A stretch of DNA of 64,000 bases, taken from Actinoplanes flavus (GTDB lineage: Bacteria; Actinomycetota; Actinomycetes; Mycobacteriales; Micromonosporaceae). Made by a program: the position numbers and the translations under genes. Location: the NCBI RefSeq assembly GCF_017592555.1, contig NZ_JAGFNS010000017.1, positions 151,472-215,471 of the forward strand, read 5' to 3'. Shown one piece after another: positions 48,086 to 55,790 of the stretch (positions are counted from its first letter, which is position 1; every line of letters begins with the position of its first letter). Under the pieces are notes generated by a model. That model did not search any database and was not told the origin of the DNA. It worked only from the letters and a program-made list of their open reading frames with translations.

Positions 48086-48808
48086 ATGCCGCTACGGCAC
48101 ATGGTACTGCAGGATGGCCGCCCCCACGAGCAGACCGAGGTGTATGACGAGTGGGTCATCGCCTCACAAGACTGTGATCTTGCCTGGAAGGCATTGATCG
48201 GCTCATCAGACTTCCTGCTGGAGTTAAGACCGGCAATTGTTGACGCCGAAGTCAAGGATTGGGGCATTCGCAACTCGAAGTATCTCCTCGATACCAAGGG
48301 AAACTGTATCGACAACAATCTTCCCAGGCTTCAGGTAACACCGAGCGTTGTTGCAGCAGGCCAGCATCTAAGCTGCCTGGACGACGAGTCCGTACTTAGG
48401 CTTAAGACTTGGCTCGGTCTCCGCTACGACCGGCCAGCGGTTCCGCAACGATACGTTAAGCTGGCAAGATCAATATCAGAAAAGGTCAAGGCGAAAAGAG
48501 GCCGCACTTTTGCGGATCTGGTTCGCGATGTTCTCATCCATTTTACGGATGAGAAAGATTCAACTAACCCCTTCGAACTTGTGGCTGTTCTGAACACCAA
48601 GGAAGCTTCCCCTGAAACACTAGAGAATATAACGGAATGGCTTGCCGAGATCGCTTTGGGAGCTCCGGCCGAACTGGGGATCGCGACCTATTTCCAAGCC
48701 GTTCCTGATTCAGGAATTTCCTTGGCCTACATCGAGAACGCCTTCTCTCTTGATGTAAGCAATGTAAGTTGGCCCTTCAAGACTCCTGGACCGAGCGGCG
48801 CAGTTTGA
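48086..48808 (+). CDS. 'SQDCDL' protein of unknown function (third gene of cassette)
   Basis: At least 240 residues. The frame is open upstream to about 47990 and the extra codons (GWKQGCRFRLP) look coding, so the true start is probably earlier, perhaps at a non-ATG codon next to the stop of the HTH gene. VIASQDCDLAWKA near the N-terminus is a conserved-looking Cys-Asp motif that I have seen in unassigned mobile-region proteins. The rest is helical and charged. Function unknown. It ends 7 bp before the convergent broken phosphotransferase. Confidence 0.65.
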   Translation: MPLRHMVLQDGRPHEQTEVYDEWVIASQDCDLAWKALIGSSDFLLELRPAIVDAEVKDWGIRNSKYLLDTKGNCIDNNLPRLQVTPSVVAAGQHLSCLDDESVLRLKTWLGLRYDRPAVPQRYVKLARSISEKVKAKRGRTFADLVRDVLIHFTDEKDSTNPFELVAVLNTKEASPETLENITEWLAEIALGAPAELGIATYFQAVPDSGISLAYIENAFSLDVSNVSWPFKTPGPSGAV

Positions 48809-48815
48809 ACCGCCG

Positions 48816-49160
48816 CTAGACACGGGCGGCGTGCGCAACAGCCATCCAATCCCGAAGTCGACTTTCGGGCACCTGAACGGCTTCCGCAACAAAATTGGCA
48901 ATGTCTATTGATGACGGGACCGCAGCTATTCGGATGGCCATAACGGCCGCGTCATAGGCATACTCGCCACTCATCCCTCGCGGGTCTATATACATCCATC
49001 CATGCATGCCGCTAGAAATGACGTTTCCGCTAGATGCGTCGCCATGACAAAGGCCCGGAACATGATCTTGGGCTAGTTCAGCTAGCACCCGAAGCGCATC
49101 TCGGCGCTCACTAATCGACGCAACGCCGGTACCGGGGCGTAGGTCAGTGAGATGGTCGTC
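48816..49160 (-). pseudogene. Phosphotransferase (APH-like), C-terminal fragment
   Basis: About 115 codons remain. Catalytic loop LCHGDASSGN and Mg-binding DPRG followed by YAYDAAVMAIRIA match aminoglycoside/antibiotic phosphotransferases of the APH fold. The N-terminal lobe and Walker-like parts are missing because similarity ends at a breakpoint near 49165, where TraB DNA begins. It is therefore not expected to be functional. Confidence 0.7.
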
Positions 49161-49179
49161 TTTGAGGCGCCCGCGCGGA

Positions 49180-49326
49180 GCGCTCTGTGACCGGATCCCG
49201 CAGACCCAACCCGGCATCGGCTACGTCGTCCTGGAGGGCGACCCGACACCGATGCGGGTCCGGCTCACCTACTGCGACGACGACACCGTCCGCGACATGG
49301 CCGACGAATACGGAGTCGTCGCGTGA
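49180..49326 (+). pseudogene. TraB/FtsK-like DNA translocase, C-terminal fragment
   Basis: The frame ending at 49326 reads IPQTQPGIGYVVLEGDPTPM and on to DDDTVRDMADEYGVVA. This is the usual end of AICE TraB/TraSA FtsK-like translocases, where GxGYV and RVR precede a DDD-type helix. Only about 48 codons remain. The TGA overlaps the GTG of the next gene (GTGA), the normal tra operon coupling. Confidence 0.65.
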
Positions 49327-49838
49327 AAGATCGGATCGAAAGCCTGGCTCTGGTCGTCATCCTCACCGTCGTGGCGGTGGCGGCCGGGTGGGCCTCCTTC
49401 ACCCACGTACACGACTGGACCATGCGCCACGCCCCGACCGGCACCCCGGACGCCTTCGGCTGGGTCAACGCCGTCATCTCCGAACTCGTCCCTGTCGCCG
49501 CCCTGCTCATCATCAAGCGGCGCCGCCGCGATGGTGCGCCGATCGGCTACCCGCTGTTTCTACTCATCGCCGCCGGCACGCTGTCACTGTGCGCCCAGCT
49601 CGCCGTCGCCCAACCCAGCCCAGCCGGATGGCTGCTGTCCGCCGTGCCGGCTCTGGCATTCATGGCCCTGGTCAAACTCATCTTCGCCGGACCACCGACA
49701 ACGGCCACCGCACCTGCGACGGCAGAGCAAGAACCTGCTCCGATCGTCGAGGCGATCCCGGTTCGGCCTATCGCCCGGCCCAACGGGGTGCCAGTCATCG
49801 GGCAGGTGACTCGGTGGTCCCCCGCACCGTCCTACTGA
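49323..49838 (+). CDS. DUF2637-like membrane protein (Spd-type spread protein)
   Basis: 171 residues. Membrane segments at about 8-28, 47-65, 73-95 and 100-122, and a Pro/Ala-rich cytoplasmic tail. AICE operons commonly carry DUF2637/Spd proteins right after the FtsK-like gene, where they help intramycelial spread. GTG start at 49323 overlaps the TraB fragment stop. Confidence 0.7.
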   Translation: MKDRIESLALVVILTVVAVAAGWASFTHVHDWTMRHAPTGTPDAFGWVNAVISELVPVAALLIIKRRRRDGAPIGYPLFLLIAAGTLSLCAQLAVAQPSPAGWLLSAVPALAFMALVKLIFAGPPTTATAPATAEQEPAPIVEAIPVRPIARPNGVPVIGQVTRWSPAPSY

Positions 49839-50107
49839 GTCGGTCGTTCACTGTCGCTCGGTTCCCGCACGAACTGCTGGCAACGCTCATCACAAGCGCC
49901 CAACTCGGCGAAATTTCGTCGGGCTTCCGTGAGGCTCAACGCCCCGTTGGGCCCGCCATACACCTCATCGGCATCGTGGTCGTCCTGGCCGTCGTCCTCC
50001 CAGAAACAGACCGCGCAAATCTCGAAGTGCCCACGAGTGCTGAGGGTCACGTAACCGCAGCACGGACACGTATATGGGCCACCGCTGGCTGGCCGGCTGA
50101 CGATCAC
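49832..50107 (-). CDS. CPCC family cysteine-rich protein
   Basis: 91 residues from GTG 50107, which has GGGGGA 6 nt away. YTCPCCGYVTLSTRG, then EICAVCFWEDDGQDDHDADE, is the complete CPCC family signature, with four cysteines likely to bind metal. Its function is unknown. It runs against the surrounding element genes and overlaps the Spd-type gene end by 7 bp. Confidence 0.85.
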   Translation of the reverse strand: MIVSRPASGGPYTCPCCGYVTLSTRGHFEICAVCFWEDDGQDDHDADEVYGGPNGALSLTEARRNFAELGACDERCQQFVREPSDSERPTQ

Positions 50108-50166
50108 GAATTTCCCCCAAACCCGTACGGATCGCGCCACGCTACACCAGCCGGGGAGATGACCCG

Positions 50167-50584
50167 TTGACCATTCCAGTCCTCTTCAACACTGAAACAG
50201 ACAGCCAACAACCCCGGCCTGGTTCCCGGGCTGCACGTCTCGCACAGCCACGCGCCGTTGACGCGCTCAAAGACCTCGCCATCGACCACGGGGTCTGCAT
50301 CCGCTTGATCGCGCTGCGACGGACCGACCTGGCCACCGGGAAGACGGAACTTGTCGACCTACCTTGCGGCGCCACCCTGGAAGCCAAGTGCCCGCCCTGC
50401 GCCAAACGGGCACGACGGCTGCGGCAGGTCCAGATCCGGGAAGGCTGGCACCGGGCCGACGAACCCCTACCCGCCCCGGCGCCGGCCACGCCCCGGCAAC
50501 GCGACCTGATCACCGCACGGGCGCACCTGGAGTTCGAGCGGGCCGCCCTCCAGCTCGCCGCGATGGACCCGGACCAGCGGGCCG
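50167..50584 (+). pseudogene. Replication initiator protein, N-terminal part only
   Basis: A TTG at 50167 follows GGGGAG. The fragment contains LPCGATLEAKCPPCAKRARR and REGWHRADEP, a zinc-type cysteine set and motif characteristic of AICE/plasmid replication initiators. About 140 codons remain of a protein normally several hundred residues long. Around 50570-50584 sequence switches to an integrase in another frame, so the rest was deleted. Confidence 0.7.
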
Positions 50585-50824
50585 CGGAACTTCAACCGCT
50601 ACTGGGACCGCCGCTGCGACCTGGCCGGTGTCCGCCGCATCACGATCCGAGACGCCCGGCGCACCTGCGCTTCACTGCTGGCGGACCTCGACGTGCACCC
50701 TCGGGTAGCGATGCAGATCCTCCGACACGCGCAGTTCTCGATCACGATGGAGATCTACACGGTTGTGTCCTCGGCGACGACCCGCGCGGCTCTCAAGAAG
50801 TTGGGCGAGTCCCTTGATCACTGA
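50585..50824 (+). pseudogene. Tyrosine integrase, C-terminal fragment
   Basis: The frame reads RNFNRYWDRRCDLAGVRRIT, then RTCASLLADLDVHPRV, ILRHAQFSITMEIYT and ALKKLGESLDH. This includes the second catalytic Arg region, the His in LRHAQ and the nucleophile Tyr in EIYT of tyrosine recombinases. Only about 79 codons remain. Position beside the tRNA att site is typical. The N-terminal and core DNA-binding parts are lost. Confidence 0.82.
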
Positions 50825-51008
50825 CGTGCCGCCTGCTGCCGGGATGCCGTGTCACTCGGCCGGCGCCCCGGTCCACGCAGAGTTCGCCGTTCTCATGATC
50901 GACCCAGTAGGTCTGCCCGGCGGCGATGAAGGTCGGCTCGCGCAGTTGCAGGCAGCAGTCGACCCGGCTGGCCAGCAGAAGCCGATCAGCGGTCACGGAC
51001 TCGGTCAC
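50793..51008 (-). CDS. Small element-end protein, copy 2
   Basis: About 71 residues from GTG 51008. It shares DRLLL, LREPTF, AGQTYWVD, ELCVDRG and GRVTRH with copy 1 at 44944-45129. It overlaps the integrase tail on the opposite strand by about 30 bp. Conservation of the peptide in two diverged element ends argues for a true gene of unknown role. Confidence 0.5.
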   Translation of the reverse strand: MTESVTADRLLLASRVDCCLQLREPTFIAAGQTYWVDHENGELCVDRGAGRVTRHPGSRRHVSDQGTRPTS

Positions 51009-51026
51009 CGCACCTCCCGAACGTGC

Positions 51027-51144
51027 GCTGCTGTACTTTGCTGCTGTACGCCCCCGGAAACGGCACTGGCCAGCACCGGGAACCCCGGGCTGACCAGCCG
51101 TAACAGTGGGCCGCCAGGGACTCGAACCCTGAACCTATGGATTA
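51027..51144. repeat. attR: right copy of the 118-bp direct repeat
   Basis: Identical to 45149-45266. It includes 80 bp of element-side DNA with two TGCTGTAC repeats (51029, 51042) and the last 38 nt of the intact tRNA-Lys. The match stops inside the anticodon loop. Confidence 0.88.
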
Positions 51145-51178
51145 AAAGTCCACAGCTCTGCCATTGAGCTAGCAGCCC
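51107..51178 (-). tRNA. tRNA-Lys (UUU)
   Basis: 72 nt. The acceptor stem gggctgc pairs with gcggccc, the anticodon loop is CTTTTAA giving anticodon TTT, and the T arm contains gggttcgagtccc. Discriminator A, CCA not encoded. It is the integration target of the element to its left. Confidence 0.93.
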
Positions 51179-51705
51179 GTAGCAGACAGAGTACCGGGGC
51201 ATGACCTTGGAGCCCACCGGGATACCCCCGCAGGCGCGTTTATGCGGATCAGGGCCCAAGTGTTGGGCACCTTGGACGGGCACGTAGGCCATGACCGAGC
51301 CGTTGTGCGGCACACGGGGGCTGCGGTAGAAGCGGCCACCGAGCGACGTCGGAGCAACCGCACCACAGGGAACCTTCCTCGACGGCCGGCCCCGCCCCAT
51401 CAGTCGTGGCCGCAGGTGAACATCATTGGACCGCTCGAACGGTGCAGCGCTACCTTCTCCCGGCCGAGGTCCGGGACGACATCTCGGTACCTGCAAGATT
51501 GAGGTCGGAACGGCCGCACGGGGTTGGGCCGGCTTGGGGCAGATTCTCGTCGTGGTGCGGGCGCGCCGACCCCTGAGCGGTTCCACCAGCAGATCAGCCG
51601 GCGCCGTCCAAACTGCCGAGATTCACCTACCGACGCGGTGATGCTGGAACCTGCGGACACGCGATCCGACGGTGATCACGTGGTGCGGAAAGAACCGTTG
51701 AAACG
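51179..51705. other. Stretch without a supported gene, right of tRNA-Lys
   Basis: About 530 bp. Overlapping frames exist on both strands. A minus-strand frame with RVPHNGSVMAYVPVQGAQHL (about 51200-51340) looks somewhat protein-like, but has no clear start or family. I see no RNA gene or repeat here. Confidence 0.4.
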
Positions 51706-52026
51706 ATGTCCGGGGCCACGGCGACAGCCAACCTCCAGACATCGAACGAAGATGCCCCACGGATCGCCGTCGCCTCCGCCCACGTTCTCGTCGGCTGCCA
51801 ACTCCGCCGGGAGGCCGATGATCTACTCGACCAGGCCCAGAGGACGGCGCCGTCGCTGGAGCCGGCACTGGAAGCGATCGCCGTCCCCGGCTCACCGGCC
51901 GCCGCTCGCGTCATCGCCGAACACCGCCCGGTCTGCGCCCGACAGCTGGACGAAGACGGGACACCCGACCCGACGGCGGTCAACACGGCCGAGCAGACCT
52001 GGACAGCGACAGGCCTACCACGATGA
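51706..52026 (+). CDS. Hypothetical protein, low confidence
   Basis: 106 residues, Ala-rich, no motif recognised. It has an ATG at 51706 but no convincing ribosome site. Codon third-position GC is fairly high, which supports coding weakly. It lies in a region with other gene fragments, so it may itself be a remnant. Confidence 0.3.
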   Translation: MSGATATANLQTSNEDAPRIAVASAHVLVGCQLRREADDLLDQAQRTAPSLEPALEAIAVPGSPAAARVIAEHRPVCARQLDEDGTPDPTAVNTAEQTWTATGLPR

Positions 52027-52225
52027 ACGCCGTCACCCCAGCGCGTCATCGCGAGACCACCGAACGGACCCGGTTGCTGCCGGCGGTCGTAGCCGCCACC
52101 GACCCCACCGACGGTGACCTGCCCACGCGTCACCGGCTCACCGCCATTGCGACACGACACCACCGCGACTGGCCGGTCGTCGGTTTGCCAACGCGCGTCG
52201 ACGGTTGCCCAGGAGCGGCAGGGTC

Positions 52226-52531
52226 ATGACCAACGACACCAATGTCTTCCCCAGACGGACTGGATTCGACGCCGGAGTGCCGCACTGCGCCCGTGCCTAC
52301 GACTACTGGTTGGGTGGCAAGGACAACTTCGCCGTCGACCGTGCCGTCGGCGACGCGATGATCCGGGCCGTTCCCGGCATGCGTCACATGGCCCGCGAGA
52401 ACCGCCGCTTCGTTCACCGGGTGACCCGCGACCTGACGGTCAAGGAGGGTATCCGCCAATTCCTCGACGAACACGGTCACCGGTCGCCTCACGCTGAAAG
52501 TCGCAACTCGGCACGTTTTGGGGATTCGTAA
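52226..52531 (+). pseudogene. SAM-dependent methyltransferase (PF04672-like), N-terminal fragment
   Basis: The start matches the actinobacterial S-adenosyl methyltransferase family (ARAYDYWLGGKDNFAVDR, then ARENRRFVHRVTR and GIRQFLD). In intact members GIRQFLD leads directly into the SAM-binding glycine motif; here it switches after EHGH to unrelated codons and stops. About 85 of roughly 265 residues remain. A spell of more AT-rich DNA begins right after it. Confidence 0.78.
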
Positions 52532-52765
52532 AGTCGAATCGATTCGCCGCCATTACCCCGGGTTTGGTATGTCGTACCGGATGTAATCGAAAAGCCTGAA
52601 CTGGCTCCGCGGTACGTAAAAGTCGCCGAAGAGGTTGTATTCAAGCCGGTATAGAGACGACCGCCATATTTGCTGTTCGCAATGCACCGATCCACCCTCC
52701 CTGCAGCGTCTATATATCGGACACGTGTGTCCATGCCGTGTCGAGTCGTGGAGGGGAGAAGCGCA

Positions 52766-55630
52766 ATGCCAGGGACTCCGACCAGCCGATCGGCGCAGCA
52801 CCGACGAGAGGAGCCGGAACGCTGGCCGCAGTGGATCCGTCCGGGTACGGCTCGGCTCGGCGTGGTGGCGTCGCGGCCAGTGTTCTCGGCGCTTCGGCGC
52901 GGGTCGCACCGGCCGGTGGCGTGGTTCCGGCGTTGGCCACGATGGTGCCGTCGGATGCTGGCCGCGGTGATCGTGGTCCAGTTGGCCCTGGGAGTGGCCG
53001 CTTGCGGCTACGTCGTGAGTGTGGACGTGCCGCCGGATCCCGTGCCCCCGCAGGCCTCGGTGCTGTACTACCGTGACGGACACACGGTTCTGGCGAGAAT
53101 CGGCCTGACCGACCGCACCGACGTCACCTTGGACAAGGTTCCCGTGGGCGTCCGGCAGGCGTTCATCGCCGCTGAGGACCGGGGATTCTACGAGCATTAC
53201 GGCGTCTCGGTGCGGGGTCTGTCCCGGGCGCTGTGGTCGAACGTGGTGAGCGACAGCGGGCAGGGTGCCTCCACGATCACCCAGCAATATGTGCGTAACG
53301 CGTACCTGACGCAGGAGCGGACGGTCAGCCGGAAAGCCAAGGAGGCGGCGCTCGCGCTGAAAGTCGAGCACCGGTTCACCAAGGACGAGATCCTTGAGCG
53401 TTATCTCAACACCATCTATTTCGGCCGGGGCGCCTATGGCATCGAAGCCGCGGCACATGCCTTCTTCGGTACGTCTGTCGCCCAGCTGACCGCGTTCCAG
53501 GGGGCCGTGCTTGCCGCGATGGTCAAGGATCCGACGCGGGGTGATCCAGCCGTAGACCCCACGTGGACCTTGGACCGGTGGAAGTGGATTCTGCGTGCGA
53601 TGAGTGAGGCCGGCTGGTTGCCGGACGGGGCGGCCGATCAGACGCCGTATCCGGCCGTCGCGAAGGAGTCGGTCACCGCGGCAACCATCGGCGGCCCGAT
53701 TGGGCTGATCACGGATCGGGTCGAGGAGGAACTGGTGGCCGCGGGCATCACCCGGCAGCAGATCCGCACGGGTGGCTTGAGTATCACGACCACGCTCGAC
53801 GCCACCGCACAACAGGCTGCCACCGGGAGTATCGCCAAGGCCCTCAACGGTCAGCCGGAGGTGCTGCGGACCGCGCTGGTGGCCATCGATCCGCGCGACG
53901 GCGGGGTGCGCGCCTACTACGGTGGCGATCGCGGCCGCGGCTTCTACGACGACGCCCTGGCGGCCCGGCCGCCCGCCTCCACCTTCAAACCGCTGGTCCT
54001 GGCCGCCGCTGAGGAACGCGGCATCGCTTACCAGTCGTACTACAACGGCACCTCTCCGCGGGTGTTCTCCGATCGGGGCGGCGTGCCGCTCTATAACCAG
54101 GACAACCTGCAGTGCCCGGTGTGCCCGCTGGACACCGCGATGGTGCACTCGTTGAACACTCCGTTCTACGCCCTGGCGGAGAAGATCGGCCCGAACCGAG
54201 TCCGTGATCTCGCTCTGCGGCTGGGCGTGCCGGAGAGGTACGGCGACCAGGTCACCATGGTCGACCTCAAGGGAGAGCTGTCTCCTGGCCGGACACGTGC
54301 CGACATCGCCCTCGGTAGATATGCGGTCGCTCCGGCCGACCTGGCGAGTGTCTACGCCACGCTCGCGGGCGGCGGCACCCGCACGAACCGGCACTTCGTC
54401 GTGTCGGTCACCGCCGCTGAGAGCGGCGTCCTTCACCGGTACCAGGTGAAGCCGGTCCGGGTGCTCGACGCGGGAGTGGCGGCGGACATGGGCGCTGTAC
54501 TGTCGCAGGTCGTCGACGAGGAGGGCCGGGTGCCCGGCGTCGCAGCCGCCGCGAAAACCGGTTCCCAGCAGTACGGCGACACGAACGACTCCTCCGACGC
54601 CTGGACCGCCGGGTGGGCCTCCGGCCTCGCTGCGGTCATCTGGGTGGGCCGTGACAAGCCCGGGCCGATCCGTACGAAGGACGGTAAGGCCATCAACGGC
54701 GACGGCATGCCATACGAGATCTTCCAGAAATTCCTGACCGGTGCGTTCGCCGGTCGTCCGGCGGGGGATCTTCCGCCGGCGTCGCACGTGGGGCGCCAGG
54801 ACATGGGCGACCTGGAGACGCTCGAGGGCGATGTCAGCATGGCTCCCGGCCAAATCATCCGGGGGCCGCAGAAGGGCGACCAGGTCGACAGGTCACTGGC
54901 CTTCGGCACCTGGTCCGAGCGGGTGTCGCGACTGACCGACGTTCTCCAAAAGTATGCTTCGTCCGGCACCGATTTCTCCGTTTCCTTCGTCGACCGCAAG
55001 ACCGGACATCGGTACGACTATCAAGGCGACCGTGAGTTCGAGACCGCCAGTGTGGTGAAGGTGGAGCTTCTGGCCGCGTTACTGCTGCAGGCGCAGGACG
55101 AGGGCCGCGGACTCACCACCGCGGAGCAGAAGAGCGTCCGCAAGATGATCGTGGCCAGTGACAATGACGCAGCGGTCAAGGTGTACGCCAAAATCGGTGG
55201 CGTTGACGGCCTACGCCAGAAACTGGAACGGCTCGGCCTCCACGACACCGACCCGGACCCGCAATTCGGGTTGACCACCACCACGGCGAAGGATCAGACC
55301 CGGATGGTGTCCGCGCTCACGGCAGCCGGCAGCCCGTTGAACGAGGACTCCAAGGCGCTGATCCTGCAGCTCATGTCGTCGGTCAATGCCGACCAGACCT
55401 GGGGCGTCAGTGCCGCCTCCTTCGAGGGTGAGCAGACGGCGCAGAAGAACGGCTGGGTGTCGCGAGCCGCCGAGGAAGGGCGGTGGATCGTCAACAGCAC
55501 CGGCCGGATCAGTGGTGAGAAGACTGATGTCGCGCTGTCCGTGTTGTCGCATGGGCACAAGACCCAGCAAGAGGGCATCAAGGTCGTCGAGCACATCTCC
55601 GCGTTGACCCGCAGCTATCTGGGGTGGTGA
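52766..55630 (+). CDS. Class A penicillin-binding protein fused to a beta-lactamase-like domain
   Basis: 955 residues. Cytoplasmic N-terminus, one membrane segment near 70-90, GT51 transglycosylase (about 110-290: AAEDRGFYEHYGV, GASTITQQYVRN), then transpeptidase with STFK (Ser about 405), SLN (about 462) and KTG (about 597). A further domain (about 735-955) carries SVVK (Ser about 762), SDN (about 798) and KNG (about 894), the class A beta-lactamase order. The omega-loop Glu/Asn pair is not seen (DTDPDPQFG instead), so hydrolysis of beta-lactams is doubtful. It should polymerise and cross-link peptidoglycan; the role of the extra domain is unknown. Confidence 0.9.
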   Translation: MPGTPTSRSAQHRREEPERWPQWIRPGTARLGVVASRPVFSALRRGSHRPVAWFRRWPRWCRRMLAAVIVVQLALGVAACGYVVSVDVPPDPVPPQASVLYYRDGHTVLARIGLTDRTDVTLDKVPVGVRQAFIAAEDRGFYEHYGVSVRGLSRALWSNVVSDSGQGASTITQQYVRNAYLTQERTVSRKAKEAALALKVEHRFTKDEILERYLNTIYFGRGAYGIEAAAHAFFGTSVAQLTAFQGAVLAAMVKDPTRGDPAVDPTWTLDRWKWILRAMSEAGWLPDGAADQTPYPAVAKESVTAATIGGPIGLITDRVEEELVAAGITRQQIRTGGLSITTTLDATAQQAATGSIAKALNGQPEVLRTALVAIDPRDGGVRAYYGGDRGRGFYDDALAARPPASTFKPLVLAAAEERGIAYQSYYNGTSPRVFSDRGGVPLYNQDNLQCPVCPLDTAMVHSLNTPFYALAEKIGPNRVRDLALRLGVPERYGDQVTMVDLKGELSPGRTRADIALGRYAVAPADLASVYATLAGGGTRTNRHFVVSVTAAESGVLHRYQVKPVRVLDAGVAADMGAVLSQVVDEEGRVPGVAAAAKTGSQQYGDTNDSSDAWTAGWASGLAAVIWVGRDKPGPIRTKDGKAINGDGMPYEIFQKFLTGAFAGRPAGDLPPASHVGRQDMGDLETLEGDVSMAPGQIIRGPQKGDQVDRSLAFGTWSERVSRLTDVLQKYASSGTDFSVSFVDRKTGHRYDYQGDREFETASVVKVELLAALLLQAQDEGRGLTTAEQKSVRKMIVASDNDAAVKVYAKIGGVDGLRQKLERLGLHDTDPDPQFGLTTTTAKDQTRMVSALTAAGSPLNEDSKALILQLMSSVNADQTWGVSAASFEGEQTAQKNGWVSRAAEEGRWIVNSTGRISGEKTDVALSVLSHGHKTQQEGIKVVEHISALTRSYLGW

Positions 55631-55755
55631 GTACCGTGCCAAAAGGATCCGGGAGGCCGGTCAGATGTCGGCCTGACGGAACGGCGCCGTTGTGGCACCG
55701 CGGGGCAAAGCGTACAAATAGGCGCTTTTCGGACCAAGCGAAGGCCGGACCTGCG

Positions 55756-55782
55756 TGGGCGGGCCGGTCACCGGCCCGCCCA
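55756..55782. terminator. Bidirectional hairpin between PBP and RTX-like genes
   Basis: tgggcgggccgg (55756-55767) and ccggcccgccca (55771-55782) form a 12-bp stem with a 3-nt loop. It lies between two convergent genes. Confidence 0.75.
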
Positions 55783-55790
55783 TCAGTCGT

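Larger units (their letters stand above)
45267..51026. mobile_element. Decayed actinomycete integrative element (AICE) at tRNA-Lys
   Basis: It is bounded by 118-bp direct repeats, the right one joined to intact tRNA-Lys. Contents in order: hypothetical gene, non-coding stretch, three-gene cassette, broken phosphotransferase, TraB C-terminus, Spd-type membrane protein, CPCC protein, replication initiator 5' part fused by deletion to integrase 3' part. Missing are most of traB, most of rep, xis and the integrase N-terminus, so it should be unable to move by itself. Confidence 0.8.

Noticed and set aside
49187..50170. 327-residue plus-strand frame across the TraB tail, Spd and CPCC region
   Set aside because: It runs out of frame with the recognisable TraB and Spd products and is Arg/Thr/Pro-rich noise.
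52489..52734. 81-residue minus-strand frame upstream of the PBP gene
   Set aside because: It overlaps the end of the methyltransferase fragment and the PBP leader, lacks a clear ribosome site and resembles no family. The AT-rich patch makes chance frames likely.
52553..54853. 766-residue minus-strand frame over the PBP gene
   Set aside because: The plus strand carries complete GT51 and transpeptidase motifs; the minus-strand translation has no recognisable content.
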